Assembly (NCBI GenBank): GCA_902702965.1
Contig: CACRXP010001285.1
Location: 40,058-104,057, forward strand
DNA length: 64,000 bases
Direction: 5' to 3'
Origin: Spirometra erinaceieuropaei
Lineage: Eukaryota; Platyhelminthes; Cestoda; Diphyllobothriidea; Diphyllobothriidae
The notes beneath the pieces are model-generated. The model was not told the origin of the DNA, made no database searches, and worked only from the letters and a program-made list of their open reading frames with translations. This document shows, in pieces, positions 36,620-48,924 of this stretch; position 1 is the stretch's first letter, and every line of letters starts with the position of its first letter. The position numbers and the translations under genes are program-made.

Positions 36620-37995
36620 CACTTTTGTAATACATCCAATGGGATCAGAGTGATTGCACTGAGGACCTTTCTGACTTCCATTCCAGAGTCCCAATCATAT
36701 TCTCTTCTCCCTTCTAGGCGCCAGTTTTGTGTCCAATTCGGCCAGCCAAATGTTTTTGAAATTTTGTGAAGTGGTTGACTTTATGCGAACGACTTTCCTC
36801 ACTTCAAACAATTTGCGTCGCTTCGGGCTCCTGTTTATACGATAATCGAAATCGGTTGGACGATCGGCCATAACAATAATATCAACAGAAAACCCTGGTT
36901 GCCTAATTTAAACGCATTCCAATAAATTCAAAAGCGCGCAAAATACGCGGAATCCATGGAAAACCGTTTTGGCAAACCGCCATGTCCGGAATTACACTAA
37001 CGCTTAATGAATATTTGAACTTAAACTCCATTAAAAGTCTATTTTCAAAGGTTATTCTATTTGTGTAGTCCAATTAACACAGTGCCTTATGTGGACAGGC
37101 TTCCTGTACATTAACATCGGAAGTCTACACAACTGCACCGAATTTGATGCAGTTGAGATTTGTTGCTCTTTTAAAAGGCATGGTAGTTCTATACAACCCA
37201 GCATGACCCTTGACAGTTTGTTTATGTTTTACATTTTTCTAAAGTCGTTATTTGTTAACATAGCTATTGGGTCTACACATTGGTGTCGATTTGCGACTGA
37301 CTAGCAATCATTCGTAAATTCCGACACCTTTCATGAGTTAGGTACATACTGTAACTTAGCACCTCCAACGGGCCACGCGGTTCATGCGATGGACTGACGA
37401 CGGGGGGTCATATAAGTGCCATACTTTACACAAAATATATTTTAACTTCCCAGGTACTCCCGGTTTCTTGTGAATGCGTAGGCATCGTGGTAAACTGGTA
37501 AAACGCGAAGGACTTAAGCAAGATGAATTCTCTAACGCAATGGGCTTTTCAAAACTTTCAGCTGCCACTCCTGGAGGGATTAAACAGTTAAATATGATCC
37601 ATTATTCACAATATGTGTTAAGAACATTGGAAAAGACGGAGTATTCATGTATCCGGAGAGGAAATATTGCAAGATATGATCAAGTCGCCAAGCCAGATCA
37701 TTCACACAATCTGTATACTAAAAATGACGTTTTGCCAATCATCTTAAAAGGCATGGTATTTCAAAACAACATAGCGTTACCACTGACATTTGGTCTATGG
37801 TTTAAATTTTCCTGAAGTAGTTATTTGTTAACATAGATATTGGGTCCACGAATTGGTGTCGGTTTGCGACTGACAAGCAACCATTCGTAAATTCCGATAC
37901 TTTTCATGAGTAGGTCACATACTGTAACTTAGCGCCTCCAACGGGCCACGCGGTTGATGCACTGGACTGGCGTTGGGGGGGGGGTCATATCTGCT
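36620..37995. repeat. FB2 end and two tandem partial interiors
   Basis: 36640-36852 matches the FB2 left end. About 37020-37400 and 37560-37990 both match FB2 interior sequence (TAGTTATTTGTTAACATAG, CTAGCAATCATTCGTAAATTCC, GGGCCACGCGGTT), so this part is duplicated in tandem. A (G)10 tract is at 37975-37984. Confidence 0.65.
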
Positions 37996-38269
37996 TCCTG
38001 GAACTAGAATTTTCGCTTCCGTCGACAGTACTGCCAGTAATTAACGCACATGACAATGTGGTGGCATAGACGATGCACGCAGGACCTACTGGTGTTGTCA
38101 TGGCCACATCTGCAGAATTTACCTGAATAACTACCGACGATGGACCCAGGCGAACGCATCGATTGGCAAGGTGGGCACTTTTACTTCGTTCGTCTTAGAA
38201 CCCGGCCTGCATTTGTAGTCATGCGTAGCACGGCGGCCACAGCACGGTTACCATCACTGCCCGGAAGAC

Positions 38270-38780
38270 TAGAACGTAGGAGGGTCTTCGGCGTGTGTGT
38301 ATGTGTGTGCCGCCAAAATGAGCCTCGCGGTAGATGGGCTGGACCAACACGGACTCCATATCACATTCAGGCAGGCGTTATCGGGTGGTGCACCAAAACA
38401 AACGCCAATATTCGGGAGGTGGTGGCAGACCCAGTTGTCGTCAGACAGCGCGCACCTTGAGAATGCTGCCGCCTCCCATTGCTTTTGGTAGTCAAAACTC
38501 TAGTCATTCGGTGTGTGGGTCAGGGAGGTGTGGAGTGGAGCACAAAAGGTGCGCGCTCGACCGTGTCATCAACCTGCGCCCTCCCCACCGCGGCCATCTT
38601 GACTCTGTCTTGCCACCGGGATCTAGTGGGGAGTAAGTGGAAAGAGTGCGATAGATGCTATGCAAGTATAGCATCGTTATAAACTATATCACTCCAAAGT
38701 CACTGTGCCCGTCACCACCTTGCTGTGGAGCACACGGTTTACATTGCGGCAACAATGGACCAGCTGTTGCATACGGACCG
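38270..38780 (-). repeat. Dispersed CA-rich repeat R, copy 3 (inverted)
   Basis: The reverse complement matches the other R copies: a GT-rich start near 38295, the block for A-D-P-V-V near 38430, a GTGGGTCAGGGAGG block near 38515 and a TGACTCTGTCTTG block near 38600. Confidence 0.75.
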
Positions 38781-39444
38781 CGCACCACAATGGAACACGT
38801 GATAGATGCGCTGCACCAACTCGGAGGGCCACATCAGGTTCAGCATGCATTTGTCTGGATAAAGGACTAACGGCTTGACTTCCACTTCCGGCGAGTCTCG
38901 TTTGATGTTCGTGCCGACAGGGGCGATTCAACAGTTTCTGCTCCCATACATGAGCCGGTCAATCAACCCAGCGGAATTTTCCTTTTGCTCGATATCCTAA
39001 CTATAAACTGGGAATATTTCATTCGACCGCGTTTGGTTACGGTCGTTTCGTAGGACCTCTTAATTCAAAGCTTCTCCTATATGAAATATATGTGTTGCAG
39101 CCGCCGCACTTCCCAAAAAGCGTCTTCTAGAATGCGGGACTCTTGTGTTTGGGAGCTTGAACTTAGTGCAGTGCAGTCGGATGCGCGGACTCGCTGGCAC
39201 CGCAAAGGTAATCTGGCTGAGCCTGTTGGTTATAAGAAATGTGGTTGAGTAAGCACAAATACATGGAACTCGCAACTAATCAACGAATTTGCTTTCATCT
39301 CAAAATTCGCGCCTACATTTCGTTTTTGCCAACCTTTATTACGTGATTCTTAAAATCCACATTAAAAAAGCTATTTGGGCCCGACACACAGACTTGAATA
39401 GCACAGAGAACTTCTATCAACTGCCGACCAGCTAAAACAGGACT

Positions 39445-42240
39445 GAAACCCTACTGTTATACATCCCATGGGATCAGACTGATTGCACTGTGGACTTTAC
39501 TGACTTCCATTCTAGAGTCCCAGTCATATTCTCTTCTGACTTCTATGCCCCAGTTTTCTGTCCAATTCGGCCAGCAAAATGTTTTAGAAATTTTTTGAAG
39601 TGGTTGACTTGGTGTGAATGACTTTCCTCACTTCAAGCAATTTGCGTCGCGCCGGGCCCTTGTTTATACGATAATCGAAATCGGTTGGACGATCGGCCAT
39701 AATAATAATATCAACAGAAAACCCTGGTTGCCTCATTTAAATGCATTTCAGTCAATTCAAAAGCGTACAAAATACGAGGAATCCGCGGGAAACCGTGTTG
39801 GTAAACCGCCTTGCCGAAAATTTCACTAATTCGTAATGGATATTTGAATATAAACTTCATGTTAAGTCTATTTTCAGAGGTCATTCTATTTGTGTCGTCA
39901 TATTCACTCAGTGCTTTGTGTGGACAGGCTTCCTGTACATTAAAATCGGAAAGCTACACAACTGCACCCACTTTGGCGTACTCAGGATTTTTTGTTCTCT
40001 TAAAAAGCACGGCATTTCTAAGCGACGTGGCATTACCTCTGACATTTGGTCTATGTTTTTTAATTTTCCTAAAGTATTTATTTGTTAGCCAAGATATTGG
40101 GTTGATGCATTTGTGTGGGTTTGCGACCGACTAGCAATCATTCGTAAATTCCGACACCATGCATGAGTTAGGTCACATACTGTTACTTAACCCCTCAAAG
40201 GGGCCAAGTGATTGATGCACTGGACTGACTTCCTGTGGAGGAGGAAGTCGCAGATGGCCTTTATCCACAGCAAGGATGGCGGGCTCGTCTTCTGCGATAA
40301 CACCGTATAGCGACTGCCAGTGGCGAGAACATGGGAACAGCCGCATTGCCCTTGCCTGGTCATTTAGTTTGATGGCTTTGCATTTACGAGCCACTGTACG
40401 CCTGCAGATGGTGCGATTTGCAGCAGATTATTGGGACACCTATTCAGACTTCTTTCTCTCCAAAGGTGTAAGCAGTGAAATCCCATTTTTGACCTACTTA
40501 GATATCTCAGATGGCTGTAAAATTTAACTGCGGTTGATGATTCGCCATTGTTGAGAGCGAACTAATCATCTTGAGCTTTTCAACTGAGTGCATGCGACAG
40601 TTCGGCCGTCGTTACCCGCGATGTAGCAAAGCCAAATACAGATGGTTCATGTAGATGCAAATGAACCGCCCGTATCTGCTTTTGTCTCTGATGAATCCGG
40701 AACGTCAGGCTAATAAAGCTCTTGTCCCAGCTATCGTGTCTCCTTCTTCAAGCCTACTTCCTAGGACTCGTATCTTCGCTTTTATTGGTGTGACATATAA
40801 CACCTACACAGTTTATCCCCTAACCTGACGCCTAACTAGGTCCTGGCCGACCACCCATGCAAACGCACCCACAGATATTAGACACCGTCAACTGGTTTAG
40901 CTTGCCGGTCAAAGACAGATTCCGCGATGCGCGGTCACCGTGCTAAATACATGGCGATGTCGTCAAGGATCAGTGTTTGCCAGGACTGGGTGAAATAAAT
41001 ATATCCATAGAATTAGCCAATGAGTTTGCCGGGTATTGACAGTGCACCATTTAGTAGTACCTGCTAACACACTAGCGATCCCTGAACTGTCCAACACAGT
41101 TGGCGACGCCTATGTACATCTTAGTGCATGCTATTTGCCGGAAGTCTAGTTTCGGCAGGGCATACTGGTTAGAGTGCAGTCAGTCACTACTCATCCAGCC
41201 CTTTTGGTTAATATGGAATCATCTTACGACGGCGATGTGTGTCCCTGCCTATGACATCCCGTACACTTCAGTACTGCCGAGTACATATGACTGGTGCTGC
41301 ACGTTCATGGGTGATCGTCTGCATTCACATGGATACTATCGAAGCTAATACTACGTCTTCATTTATAAGGCAGCCACGGTTTGTACTGTAGCTTACCTCG
41401 TCCGTAATCATAACCCTGACATACCTGTCCGATAACAAGTTTGCTTCTCAGGTTTGGACTGAAGCGCGTACTTCCATCGGCCGGGGACGTTAAACATCAC
41501 CGCCATATGCAGTAAACAATTTCCGAGCAAGTGACAACCATGAGATTGAACTGGAAAAGTTGTAGTCTATGAGACGCTGGATAGTTAAATTAATGACCAT
41601 CCAACTCCTCCAACTTCAAGATGGCTAACAAATGCTCAGATTATGTAGCGACAACTCTAATATCCAAATGATTGGGCCATGTTGTGGAAGGCGTATTGAC
41701 GGATTAAACAACCCTAAAGTCGGTGAAGTGGTGGAGGTGTTTAGCATCCTGGAGGTGAGTGCGGTAGTCACAAATTCAAATTATGATAAAAACACAGATG
41801 TGCCCCACTCAAAATCGGGTGTTTGAAGGAGGAAATAAATGGCACAAACAGTCCACGGCCAAAATATGGATAACCAAATCGAACGGCACTGCAAAAGTGA
41901 TTGTGCAGAAATCAGATGTTGACCTCCATTGACGTTATTGATATTAAAGTTGCCCGTTTTAGACTCAAGGTTGGAGTTTGGACAACGGTTGAAATTGGTG
42001 TTAGATAAATCATTCCTTCGATTTCGATTATCGTATTAACAAGAACCCGAAGCGACGCAAATTGCTTGAGGTGAGGAAAGTCATTCACAGCAAGTAAACC
42101 ATTTCACAAAATTTATAAAACATTTGGCTGGCCGAATTGGACAGAAAACTGGCGCCTAGAAGGGAGAATAGAATATGACTGGGACTCTGGAATGGAAGTC
42201 AGTGAACTCCCCAGTGCAATCACTCTGATGCTTTTGTATG
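39445..42240. mobile_element. Foldback element FB2, copy a
   Basis: The left end (39460-39690: GGGATCAGACTGATTGCAC, CATTCTAGAGTCCCAGTCAT, CAATTTGCGTCGC) is the reverse complement of the right end (about 42000-42240). The 2.3-kb interior carries blocks shared with copies b and c: GCACTGGACTGA...GGAGGAGG near 40220, GGGAACAGCCGCATTGCCC near 40336, ACGTCAGGCTAATAAAGCTC near 40700 and ACTACTCATCCAGCCC near 41185. No transposase frame is found; short frames in the interior are not conserved among copies. Confidence 0.75.
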
Positions 42241-42244
42241 TATA

Positions 42245-43500
42245 ACAGTAGAGGCTAAAGTTATGGAATTAGGGGATGGCTAACGACTGCACATACGAAC
42301 GACCTTTCCTTGAATACTTACGGGTTAGAGATTTCCGACTGAAGGCGTGACCATGGTTGGTGTTATGCTTGTAGCTAACTATGATCATCCCCAAGGGGAT
42401 TACATAACATACTGCTTACTCTGTTTCAAATGATTTCGTTTCTCTGTTCCGTTTTTTTCTTAATTCATCCAATCCACCAAAACTTTAGCTTAATTATGTT
42501 GACGGACAGATTAGAATAAACCGCATCACTGAACTAAGCCTTCATAATATTAGAACAATTTCGTTGTTTCCAAAAACCTGAATGCATTTGGATTTCCATA
42601 TCAATTTAAAATGACCTTTAGGAGGTTTTGTAAATGAATTAGCACTGAATGTCAACGAGCAGTTTATTTTATCTAAGAAACCTGAGGTTCTTGAACAATG
42701 TCTGTAAATACTTTGGCAAAACCGAAAGAGGCCTGCGCGAAGGTTGCATTTTGTCTGGCTTTTGTGTTTCCACAAGGTCTGCACGTTGACACATCTGCAG
42801 TAGTGGGAGAAACTTACGTCCTTTAATGATCTGAGTAGGCGTACGTCGGTACCTATTTGAGAGCCTCTCTCAGGGCTCTCATAACCCGGGCGAATGAAAA
42901 TGACAAACCGCTGAACAGTATTCGATGTGCAGAAGAACACGCGTGGCATGTAACTTAGGAAGGTCTTCTCTGTCATGCGCGTAAACGTCGCCTGAGTGAG
43001 TTAACACTGCTTTTGAGTCTTGATGGCATCGCATAAGCGTTCAATCGACTGTATTAGGCCGTCAATACTTACAAGCATACGCCCATAAGTGATTTAACAA
43101 GTGATATCGCAAATAATTAAAAATGTGAAATGCTTAACAAACATTGAATTCTACCCTGACTCCTAGAGACTGTTGTCAGTCGGCCGTCAATGGTTGACAT
43201 TCATGCCTGAAACATATAAGTTTCAGAAGGTATCCTTGCGTGTTCCGTGGGTATCACGTACGCAGGCAAAGCGGGAGAAATGTAGGATGTGAATCTTCTC
43301 TCTGCCTTGGATCTTTATGCTGCCTCCAGCACCAAAAACATGGTCAGTGTTCTCGAATGCGAGCAAATTTCGCACTCAGGAAGATTCCTAAAATCTTATC
43401 CAACGAGCCTGCTACAAATAAAACGCAATTTAAATGCTGCATCCACAGTGCTGTATACGCAGAAAACCGATGCCACTAATTAGAAATGAATAAGCAGGTT
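42245..43500. repeat. Flank block shared with 51174-51482 and 54743-56000
   Basis: Starts with AGGCTAAAGTTATGGA and ends after the decayed exon 3. A minus-strand frame of 144 codons (42976-42542) is shortened to 77 codons in the 55.3-kb copy. The stretch 42925-43150 also resembles 63020-63190, just upstream of copy I. Confidence 0.7.
43167..43440 (+). pseudogene. Decayed exon 3 of the secreted-protein family (copy K1)
   Basis: A clean acceptor (...ctcctag) is followed by codons for R-L-L-S-V-G-R-Q-W-L-T-F-M-P-E, matching the start of exon 3 in copies B and C. A one-base deletion near 43243 relative to the copy at 55.7 kb shifts the frame. The equivalent of the T-Y-A-N/D-L-I-L-L segment contains a TAG, followed by L-L-S-A-L-D-L-Y. 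The C-terminal W-T-R-R-T-L-E-D motif is not recognisable. It lies in the right-hand part of the segmental duplication. Confidence 0.6.
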
Positions 43501-46500
43501 TTTGTATATGGACTTAAAATGTGACGCGCGCGGGTTCTTCTTTGGATGGAATGCACGTCCGCGGACAGTGATGCTCAGGTCCACCTTTAAATTTAAGGGA
43601 ATTTGACAGTTGAATATGCTCGAAAAGTGCCTGTGACATTATTGAAACACCCTAGGATATTCTGTAGGGTGGGTGAACAAATATGACAACCTGCACTCTG
43701 GGACATAACTTTGGAAAATATGAGCTTTAATGGCAGATTTTGCAGATGATAAATAAACATCAGTTATTTTGATAAAGATTCTTTCAAATCTGCCTAATTC
43801 GGCTAATTTTCCCCAGACACCTTGTGCGGACGATTGTTGCAAGTATGCCGAGCTCGGTCGTTTGTAGCACGCGTTGGCGGGCGGTTTAGCCTCGTAAGTA
43901 CATTTTTCCGAACTGGAATACGCCTGACAAAACTGCTATGTGAGCAAAGCGGTCGTCGATGTCATGCCCACGGCAGAGTATATTGGGTGTTTTAGTTGTT
44001 GGTCGAGTCTGCTCTGCACTCTGCTCACATAAGAATTCGCGCAATTGTTCACCATGGGTCCGCAGTGCTTCTGATCGCATCTATTTTACCTACTTCCCGA
44101 ATAATGTTGAACGCGCTCTGCCGTCACACTTGGATTCAAGGTTTCAAAACTGCAAGCCGTATATTTTCCGCGTAAGGAAAGTCGCACATTTCTCTACGGT
44201 AATTAAGGGGGACTATATAGGGTCCATAAAGTTTAGTAGGGGGTTTGATCCATATTGTTAACTTTACACGCCACATAAGCAAATACAGAGACACGACGAT
44301 TTGTAAACTGTCATTTCACAGTAAGTAAAAGTCCCTGAATCAGAGGCTTTTTTAAAACTGGATTACGTCCATCCTTGGAGCATACAATTACAAGAAGACG
44401 TAATTTCCTACCGAATCAGCAAGAGAATGAATGTTTTTATGCATGTCTTTCATAAAATATAATTGGACTTTTTGGGGCATCAAACATCTATGTTTTCGCT
44501 ACTTAAAAGATGTAAAATATTGGCCCCATCAACTAGGGCGGAAATATTGCAGTGCGAGTCACGATAGTGGTGGCCTTGCGACTTTCGTCTATCTTTTTGC
44601 AATCTCTGGGTTTTTCATTTGCAAAAGGCTGCCTATTGGAAATCAGTGAACATCATACAAACACCTCGTAGAGCTTTTACACTAAATTGAAGCGAATAGC
44701 CTAATTTTAGACCACTCAATACGGAAAACCTGCATTTTTACCACAGAGTCGCAAATTACAAATCTGGAGTCTAGAGTGTACTTTTAAAGCATCACGACGT
44801 TCTTGAAATCTGATTGATGTACTAGTTGGCACAGTGCTGCTGCATTATGTTGGAGATATACAATACAATTTATCGGCTCGTTTACGCTTAAAATTAATTT
44901 CGCGTAAGGACCAACTTTAAATCAGCCGGGCAGACTTGTAAAAACGACCACAACTGACAGCCTGACCTCCCCGCGATCTGCACGTCCACGTCTTCCGTCA
45001 GTGTTTTGGTAATCACTGGGGTTCTCGTTTGCAAAAGGCTGCTTATTGGGAATCAACGACTGTCCCATCAACATCTCGTAGAGGTTATTCATTAGATTTC
45101 GTCGATAAGCCTTCTTTTAGACCACTTGAATACTGAAGACATGCATTTCCACCAAAGTGCCGCAATTTATAAACCATCTTCTCCGAGTCTAGAGCGCGTT
45201 CCTTAAGCATTGCGAAATCCTTAAAATCTAATTGGCGCACTGCGTTGACACAGAGCTGATGTATTAAGTTGGGCAGTATATCCTTTTAAACTCTGTTTTA
45301 AGTAAAGACCAATTCTATATCTGTCGGGTAGACTTGTAGATTTGCCCAAAAGCGGCCATAACAGACAGCCTGACCTTTCCGGCCTAACAGTCTCTTTGAC
45401 GCCGGTGCCTAGTCAGTGGAGGAAAAAAATTGTGTTTGTAGGCATGAGTAAACCAAACACAAGCTTTGTTGTGCCGCGTTTTTCACAGTTACATTAGATT
45501 AACAAAACAAAAAATCGTATCTCCATATTACCTGACAATATTTACGGCTGATGCTAGGTTGCCCTGTAAACTGTAAACACGCAAACTGCATATCGCAGTC
45601 ATCTGTTCAGTCGATTCAACTTTCTGGGTGTGCTCGACAAAATATTCTATCAGGTAGGTCAGAAGAAGAGGTCGCAGCGTCAGCCTTTGGTGTTTTTATG
45701 CAAAATAACGGGTTAGATTGACGGTCATTGTTTATGACCCAATTTGATTGCGCTGTGAAGTTTTGGTAAAAAATTTCATCCCGACTTCTTAAACAGAATG
45801 GTATTAACGACGAAGACAATAGAGACTGGAATAGTCATTTTGGATTACTAGCCGTCGTCAGCCAGTCATACCCAACCCCGAGGTGAAGAGCACCTGGGGG
45901 TCAAACTCGCGAACTGTTAGTTATAAATCCAACGTCTCTGAACACTGAGACACGGGTTCGTTGTCCTATCGGTTTCGATCGGGAATATATAATGGCAGAG
46001 GGGTCACTACAGTCTCCCTTATCTTTGTCGGTAATAAGATTCTGCCTTTATCATGCGCCGCTGTGAGGTTGCTGTTTGGGCTCGAGAAGGAGCCCGTAAG
46101 GCACAACGGAACGAGTGAGTTCCGTAAGGACGATCAGTGAGCGCCCCCCTACCAGGCTCCTTAGAGTAAAAACACAGCGTGTTGTCTAAACTGCCTGTGC
46201 AGGTTGCGGTGTTGATGATTTGAGTATAGGGGAAGGCAAATCACGATTGAAAGATACTTTCGGAGTCACGTCCTAACTGGCTGGTTAATGTGTCGTCCGG
46301 TCTTCGTGGACATGTGAAAACACTGAAGGAATTATGCTTTTCTCATAGTTTAAATGTCCTCTTTGCCTAAATACTGAGGTTCAACGGACGGGCTGTTCAA
46401 CGTTACAATTAAGAAAACTTGCACAAGTAACCTGCTACTGAGGACTTCTTGCATGAATCAACTCGCTAGCGCGTCTTAGCTAAATGAACAATAGCCGTTG

Positions 46501-47408
46501 TCTATCGAGGAAACTGCAAGGGATTTGAAAGACAAATGATAATCAGAAGACTTCTTCAACATTTGATACGGTTTTGCCCTTTTCGTCGCGTATTAGACCA
46601 GCACGACTTCCTTGTTGACGGAATCGTCTATCCCCCATTACATTTTCAGATTTGTGCGTGTTTGCACTCCTGTGAACATTTTTCGATGTTCGTAGATATT
46701 TTTACTATCCCGCCAATGCAAGCCTTCACCAACCCAGCCAGTTCCAAGTGGAGGTGAATTAAAAGAGAGCGCTGAGAGTAGACAATTCCTTCCTCTTTTT
46801 CTGGAACCACCCTTAGGCCACGCACTTGCCTTCACATTGCCCGTGATTTGCCAGTATTTGAAAAGACCACGTTGGCCATCAGCAGCCTTTTCTAGTTTAT
46901 AATTTAGTCGTAGCATCCTGGCGAACCGTCATCCGTTGCGTCTACACGTGCGTTCGCGTGCACACTTTACCGAACCCTTTTCAAGCAGCACGTTACTAAG
47001 ATATTAATCACAACGTTAACTTTTATTAATGATGTACTAGCGTAAGCATACTCCCATCTTTTACGTCCGCATTTAAAAAATCGCATCTTCTCAATTTTAG
47101 TGTCATTGACGACACTAGAAAATCGTTCGTTGGGCTAAATTAGGGGGTTGATTTGCCATAATAAGTAGTATCTCGGTAGATGTGAAACGAGAATAGGGAA
47201 AGCGTTAAAAGGCGAGCCCTCCTGCGCAGTTTTTTGGGTGATTCGGCCCATTGGACTACATCCGCCCTAGCCCAACCGAAGCCTACCCTCGCAGCCCAAC
47301 CCAGCCCAACCCCAGCCCAACCAGGTTCAAATAGGTCAGACTGGGCTGGGTTCGGTTGGCGCTGGCAGTGTAGTATCAGTATTGGGGCGAAAGCATTTCA
47401 CATAGAAT

Positions 47409-48503
47409 TTAATAGAAGCAATATGAGGGTCCAATGACTGAGAAAGCCCTGTTCAGAAGAAGAGTGGCATCCTCCAGAGTGCGCTTGGTCCATGTTGAAC
47501 GAACTGAATTCGCCCTCGCGAATACAGACCTTGTTGGAATTTCGAAGGCATTGTGAACGCTGATATCAGACAAGAGAATAAGATCAGACTTTTCGCTTTC
47601 TTCGTTCGCGTAAGTCATATCAACTGCGACACTGGCGGGCACATTCCGAAGTGCATATTTGTCTGCCACGTATGTAATCCACTCATGATTCATGTTTGTT
47701 AATTTCTAAAAGATAATTTGGCATTTAAATTTTGGACGGGCCCGCAAATAATTTTTTGTTTTTTAAGACCACCAAGAAATACTTAATTGTGTGATTTTCG
47801 GACTGACCCGGAAAGTAATAGACATTACTATGGAAGGGAAGTTTACGCTGCACAGATATTGCATTGCTTTCTGTTTGCCCATGAGTCGTTTAACAATGCA
47901 TCCATTAGCAGTCGCCTTGGCGTCCATTTTAAAGTTCAGTCGAACACGGACACCAGACGCGTACCTCCTGTCAACGGCAGGAATATCTGATTGTCCAAGT
48001 AACTTCACCAAGACTTGAGGCAGATCGATGGTAGTTCCGTTTCGCGGGCAAAAACTGGGTCCTTTGAAAAAAGGACAAATATTTATTTATTCCAATCGAC
48101 ACTTGGAAAGCATGTTGAAGAAATAACCTATAACTCTCACATGTTATTTGTTTTTGTAAATAATAGGCACCGAAAACAAATATTTTAGTTTGGATCGCTT
48201 TCACTTGTCTCAAACACAAATTATAATTCGGGTATTTTTGTGAAAGCCAAAGTCGCACTGACCCAATCTGGACATGATATCCCCCGTGCAGTTACCCTTT
48301 TTCGCCTGTCCAATTTGGTGAAATTTAAGATAGTACAGAGTGCATAAACGGGGATCGATTTCAGCTTTCGAATGTTAATTTTTACTGCAGGAGATAAATG
48401 AATGTTTACCAAAAAGCTCGTGTTATATGTACGTACTTGCGGACTCAATTTGTCCTATTAGGCAAAGAAATAAGCTGACATGCGCACAGATGGACTTCTT
48501 CAT
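47409..48503 (-). CDS. Small secreted protein, three-exon family, copy F (intact)
   Basis: On the minus strand the exons are 48503-48437, 48061-47808 and 47705-47409, giving 205 residues. It is the duplicate of copy E, with the same exon lengths and splice sites (gtacgt and gtcagt donors; ...caaag and ...tttag acceptors). The signal peptide begins MKKSICAHVSLFLC. Mature motifs are C-P-R-N-G-T, G-C-I-V-K-R-L-M, Q-Y-L-C, V-D-M-T-Y-A-N, W-T-K-R-T-L-E-D and Y-C-F-Y, with four cysteines. By eye, about 35 of 618 coding bases differ from copy E and over half of these change the amino acid, including four of four changes in exon 1. The reading frame is intact throughout, which argues that both copies are or recently were functional. 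Function unknown. Confidence 0.85.
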
Positions 48504-48546
48504 GGTGTCTTTTCTTCAAAGGGCGTGCTTATGACACTGTTATAAC

Positions 48547-48603
48547 TTAAATAGCGCTCAGAACCAGTCTTTTCCCAACAGTCGAATTCCCCATGGTCAT
48601 TGG
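48547..48603 (-). promoter_or_regulatory. Core promoter of copy F
   Basis: On the minus strand CCAAT is 48603-48599 and TATTTAA is 48553-48547, 50 nt before the ATG at 48503, with GACTGGTTCTG between them. Confidence 0.65.
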
Positions 48604-48924
48604 CTAATGCTAGTGTGGGAAATTCAAAAACGTAGGATTAGTGCACGCATTCACGTCGACTTTTAGACTATGGCCCGAAAAAATTCATGTAAAAACCTAT
48701 TGAGGCCTGGAGAAATTATAAGTGTAATATACGTATTCGCTGCCAGCACGCGCTTTACTTTCCACAATAGATATTTTAGCTTTTCAGGAGCCTCTGTTTT
48801 TTGTAAATCCAAACTCATCGTGGTGGCCAAAATGCATAAGGAACGCAATTTTTTCAGATGCTCTTAGACAGGTGAAACGTGAAGAGCATGTTTGAGATGA
48901 AGGCAAATTCTCTAACGCACTTTT

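Larger units (their letters stand above)
31880..36852. repeat. Segmental duplication S, copy 1 (contains gene copy E)
   Basis: About 5 kb aligning almost continuously with 44092-49150. Differences include a 50-bp extra segment near 32245-32290, absence of about 95 bp present at 45540-45640, and scattered substitutions. Besides gene copy E I see no supported gene in it; 32250-34300 and 34610-35090 hold only unassigned sequence. Confidence 0.85.

Noticed and set aside
42542..42976. 144-codon minus frame in the FB2 flank
   Set aside because: The duplicate at 55251-55484 is cut to 77 codons and no motif is recognisable.
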